Below, piece after piece: positions 59,851 through 64,000 of a DNA stretch of 64,000 bases. Source of the DNA: Telmatactis stephensoni. Its lineage: Eukaryota; Cnidaria; Anthozoa; Actiniaria; Isophelliidae. The stretch spans positions 62,001 to 126,000 of the forward strand of contig JALIZF010001541.1 of the NCBI GenBank assembly GCA_029948255.1, in the 5' to 3' direction. Under the pieces are notes generated by a model, which saw only the letters and a list, made by a program, of their open reading frames with translations, did no database searches and was not told the origin of the DNA. A program made the position numbers and the translations under genes. How positions within the stretch are numbered: position 1 is the stretch's first letter; the number at the start of each line of letters is the position of its first letter.

Positions 59851-62800
59851 ATGAATGTCTATGAGCTTTTTCTACTTCTCCTTGTGTATACGGTACACGG
59901 TGAGAGAAAAGAGTTATCCAAGCCCAATATTTTGTTCATCCTCGCTGATGACTTAGGCTGGAGTGATGTGGGTTTCCACGGGTCTAAAATTCAGACACCA
60001 AACCTCGATCAACTTGCTTCAGATGGAGTAGTTCTAAATAATTACTATGTCCAACCAATTTGTACACCTACTAGAGGAGCGCTGCTGTCAGGACTGTATC
60101 CTATTCATTTAGGTATGTTAAAATGAATTTAAAATGTGTTTAATTGCGTTTGATAAACGTGGGAAACTACACAATAACACTTCAATATTAGTCATGTGAT
60201 TACAAACACGAAAGTCACGCAACGCTTTTCAAATCCGTCGTTTCGAATTACGTATTATAAATAAATGTTTGTGCACATACTAGTATAATGTGTTGTGATT
60301 CTTTTTCAATGCATTTTAAGTATATATAAGACATATCAAAATTACGTCTTTTTCGCCTTTAATTTTTTGATTTACTATATAATGTATAACCAGAAACCTT
60401 GTTTAGTAATTAACAGTTCTTGTTATTATCTTTCTATGTAGGTTTGCAACATGGGATAATACACAATGGCCGTCCATATGGGTTACCTCTCAATCTCACT
60501 CTTTTGCCCCAGAAACTTCAAAATGCAGGTGGAATTTTTGATTGATAGTTTGCATACAACTTATTATAATTTGTCATTATTAAAATTCAAATGTGGCTAC
60601 TGTTTTTCAGGTTATAGTACACATATGCTAGGCAAGTGGCATCTAGGGTTCTATAACTGGCCAAGTACTCCAACCTACCGAGGGTTTGATACCTTTTATG
60701 GCTTCTACAGTGGAGCTGAAAATCATTATACACATATACAAGACCATTATCTTGATTTGAGGGACAATACTAGGATTGTCAGGGATATGAATGGCACATA
60801 TTCAGTACATTTATTCACCAAGGTAAGAGAGATGAGACTGTAATAATTCGCCATTTTCCATACATCAGTTCAGTAGTCACACACAAAGCATTATGTTGGC
60901 TTGAGAATTGTTAACATCCTCCTTTTACTACTTTTCCTTAAATTTCTTTCTCAACAACCTCCAGAGGGTCACTTGATTAGTCAGAAAGAATACAGTACCC
61001 TTGGGGTGTGGGGTTGGGGCCTGCAGGGGATCAAAATCATTGGGCTCTTTACCTTTCCTCATCCTCCCTCCCACATAGGAGGAAAACCTGTTTGGTGAGA
61101 AAGGGAAAATATAATGCCATATTTTTCCATTTCTGATTAATTAAATATTCACTTTTAGATCTGTTCTCATGATTATAGTTATTTGAATTATACAGACAAG
61201 GAAGTGTTATAATAGCACATTATATCAATTTTTGCAGCAAGCTGAGAAAATATTTCAGTCTCGTGACAGATCCAAGCCTATGTTTATGTATATGGCATAT
61301 CAGAATGTTCACAGTCCAGTGCAGGCACCTCAAGAATATATTGACAGATATAGTTTTATTAATGATCCTATCAGACGTACATATGCTGGTATGGTTACCA
61401 TCATGGATGAAGCAATTGGTAATCTTACTGATGCTTTGAAAAAGACAGGGTAAGCTGCATGCACATTTGTAGTATCCCGGAAGCCTGGGGGAGGGGGGGG
61501 GACTCCATAATTGTAAAAGGATCAGGTATACTGGAAGTCTTTTAAGAAGGGCATGCCTGGATGATTTTTTAACCCCTAAGAGATACAGCGATAAAAAAGC
61601 TAATGAACATAATTATGATGAACATAAAATTGAATGGTCGACATGCATTTTTTGGGTAAATTTCTTCCATTTGAGAACAAGATAATAAGTGATGGGCTCT
61701 TTTGATACCCTAAGAGAGACCAGGAAATGATAAAACTCTAAACTTCAATTTTAACAGCCTAAAAGATACCAAATCACTGATTTTTACCCCTAAGAGATCC
61801 GACGTGCATACCCAATCCTTTTACAATGGAGCCCCCCCCCTGGGCTTGGAAGGGACTGCTGTATATCTTAGATGGGGATGATCTTTGGAATTTTAATATT
61901 GATCACTAAAGGGTACCAACTCCATGATTTTGACCCCTTAAAGGTATGATTAGCCTCCACTATAGGCATTACTGTGGGTTTTCTCTGTTCTTGGGCTTCC
62001 TGTTTAGGAAAAGTGGAAGAGGGAGAAAGGAGAGAAAAGGGATAACTGTTACAAAGGAAGCCCAATAACTGTTACCAAAGGAATCCCAAGGAGTTGCCTG
62101 TGGAGGAGATTAAAGTATAATGATCATATCCTACCACCCCCTCCCATTCCACAGTTTGGAATTTAATTCTCAAGCCTATCTAAAACTTTGTACCTGAACA
62201 GCCCTTAAGTCCAGGAACAGTCAAACTTCCACTAACAGATATCTCCAGTATTAGGGGGCAGCTCCCACAAGCAGACAGCAAGAACCCTCAGTCCCTTCTC
62301 CTGAGAAACATTACATTTTTAAACTTCCCATAAGCAGATACCTCTTGTACATGGATACCAATAATTGAATAATTATTCTCAGTATTCTGGTCTGGACGGT
62401 GTCTGCTTATGCCCATACAGGAGTTTCTACTGTGCAAAATGTTTAATGTGCACTATGAGGTACATGGGATTTGAATGTAATATATGCCTTCATTTATATA
62501 TTTTTATCCCTTTTCGATTCTTATTTAACTTTATCTCATCTTATTTTTCTTCCATTCTTCTAAATCCATCTCTATACTTTCTTCCATCCTGCTTTCAAGC
62601 CATTGTCCTTGCATTTTTCATTCACATCCCCTCCCTACTATCTCTTTTCCCCTTCTGTCTCAACTTCTTTGCCTGTTCTCATGTTTGGGTAGTCATCCTG
62701 TTTACAAAGGTTACATCCAAATCAATCCAGCCATTTAAATATCAGTGATTTTTGTTTTTATTAATAGGATGTGGAATAACACCTTAATAATCTTCAGTAC

Positions 62801-63646
62801 TGACAATGGTGGTGTACCTAAGAATGGTGGTTATGACTACCCACTGAGGGGAAGAAAGGATACCCTATGGGAAGGTGGAATAAGGGGTGTGGCATTTGCA
62901 CATGGCACTCCCTTGGCCAGGAAAAGTGTTAAATGTAATGGCTTGATTCATGTCTCTGACTGGTACCCAACATTAGTTAACCTTGCAGGTAGGATTCTAG
63001 GTTCCTTGATAACTGCCTTGTAGATTAATAGAGTTGTATTTTCTTGGATACAATTTGACCTAGTTCCATATTTACTAGTGCAGTTTCCATTTGCTTGAAA
63101 CTGCTGAGCTTCTTCACAAAAGGCTCATTTATGCAGAGTTAGAGACAACACTAGATATGAACAATTTCCATCGGAAAATGTATCTTATAAGACGTACATG
63201 CATATTTTAGACAGAAAGAAAAGAACGATATTATTCCTGACAAGTTTGTACAAGACCCTTCCAAAGAGCAAACAATAGGTGAAAATAGGAGGGAGGGGAG
63301 GCAAGAGCATGTGTATGTGTTCAAGGGCTGAGACTGAAATATCTTTTTATCCAATCATATTGTACTTAAAAGAAATTCTCTAATAGGTGGGTCCTATGAT
63401 GAAAAGGCCCTTGATGGCTATGATGTATGGGGAGCTATTTCCCTTGGAAAACCTTCACCAAGAATGGAACTTCTTCATAATATTGATCCTCCCTCCTATG
63501 ACAGTGAGGATAATCTTGGATTTGGGTATCAAGGTATTGGATTGCGGCAAGGGGATATGAAACTACTAATGGGAGTTCCAAATATATCGTACTTTATACC
63601 ACCAGAAGATAGACCTTTTCCTATGGATATGTCTCATGATGATCAG
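59851..63646 (+). CDS. ARSB: Arylsulfatase B-like sulfatase 2 (partial, first six exons)
   Basis: Exons: 59851-60112, 60442-60528, 60611-60822, 61238-61449, 62768-62988, 63387-63646 (then donor GTAATA). These give 418 codons; a final exon must lie beyond the window. The second in-frame ATG (59851) was chosen because it opens a signal peptide (about 1-17); the upstream ATG at 59803 lies in transposon DNA. Landmarks: ADDLGW (32-37), [12 protein letters not shown] (C71 for formylglycine), [37 protein letters not shown]. Exon sizes 87, 212, 212, 221 equal those of sulfatase 1, so they are paralogues. The family role is desulfation of glycosaminoglycan-like substrates in lysosome or outside the cell. 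Oddity: the usual arginine after TG/SG in the formylglycine signal is leucine. The palindromic element sits 26 bp upstream of the ATG. Confidence 0.88.
61486..61840. mobile_element. G-run inverted-repeat element, copy in sulfatase 2 intron 4
   Basis: GGGGGGACTCCATAATTGTAA at the left is mirrored by TTTTACAATGGAGCCCCCCC at the right. Inside are CCCCTAAGAGATAC motifs like those of the 35.1-kb element. A diverged extension with ACCCCTTAAAGGTAT follows to about 61960. Confidence 0.7.
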
Positions 63647-63649
63647 GTA

Positions 63650-63814
63650 ATAGACCCTTTGCATAATACTACTAATCATATGCAGATACATCTTTAGCCT
63701 CACTTTGACTCAGCTAAACAATGACACCACTGAATTGTGTCATTGTTTAGCTGAGTCAAAGTGAGGCTAAGGATGTATCTGCATATGATTAGTAGCATTA
63801 TGCAAAGGGTCTAT
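63650..63814. mobile_element. 165-bp near-perfect hairpin element at a splice donor
   Basis: ATAGACCCTTTGCATAAT starts the left arm and its complement ends the right arm. About 75-bp arms are almost perfect around a short loop (about 63723-63738). It starts at position +4 of the exon 6 donor of sulfatase 2. No duplication longer than TA can be defended. Confidence 0.85.
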
Positions 63815-64000
63815 ACATCAATGCGCAAAGCGACTTACAAGTTTGTTGACCATTTTCATTGGGGGATTGCTTTTATGATGAAATATCCATCTGTTCAGTC
63901 TCTTTGTTTGGAAACTCGATGCAGTAAATTTTTGGAGGCACTTTTAAATCAAATGTTTTTTTTTTCTTTCTTTTTTTCTTTTTATTCTAATGTACATCCA

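Overview
The window is nuclear DNA of an animal. Genes are split by short GT-AG introns, intergenic DNA is AT-rich by eye and crowded with small inverted-repeat elements and microsatellites, and the protein set (secreted PAN-EGF-discoidin protein, ARSB-type sulfatases, FYVE protein) is metazoan. The style fits an anthozoan cnidarian such as a stony coral; this is inference, since no species-specific marker was recognised. ORF calls alone are misleading here. I rebuilt six complete genes and one partial gene by chaining exons at GT-AG borders; every complete chain totals a multiple of three.

Region 1 (about 0.3-24.5 kb, minus strand) is a tandem array of three paralogous DUF885-family genes. 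Each predicts a type II membrane protein of 763, 766 or 770 residues with a metallopeptidase-like HExxPGHH motif and a downstream EGWAxYxE motif. Introns hold a 1.14-kb foldback element with 486-bp arms that look identical, several MITE-like elements, a (TTTA)n array and a (CCTT)n array.

Region 2 (24.5-36.3 kb) has no convincing intact gene. It holds a tRNA-derived SINE, a 135-bp tandem duplication, a degenerate ~77-bp tandem array and several MITEs. Region 3 (36.3-40.4 kb, plus strand) is a 582-residue protein with two FYVE-type zinc fingers. Region 4 (41.6-47.4 kb, minus) is a complete ARSB-like sulfatase (488 aa). Region 5 (48.4-51.1 kb, minus) is a small secreted PAN-EGF-F5/8C protein (305 aa).

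Region 6 (54.24-59.83 kb) is the most unusual structure: a ~5.6-kb element with terminal inverted repeats and a 10-bp target-site duplication, filled with two oppositely oriented arms of a 10-bp minisatellite around a ~390-bp unique spacer. Its right end lies 26 bp before the start codon of a second ARSB-like sulfatase (59.85 kb onward, plus strand, last exon beyond the window). The two sulfatases share exon sizes and phases and are arranged divergently. The long open frames inside the minisatellite are artefacts of a repeat unit without stops.
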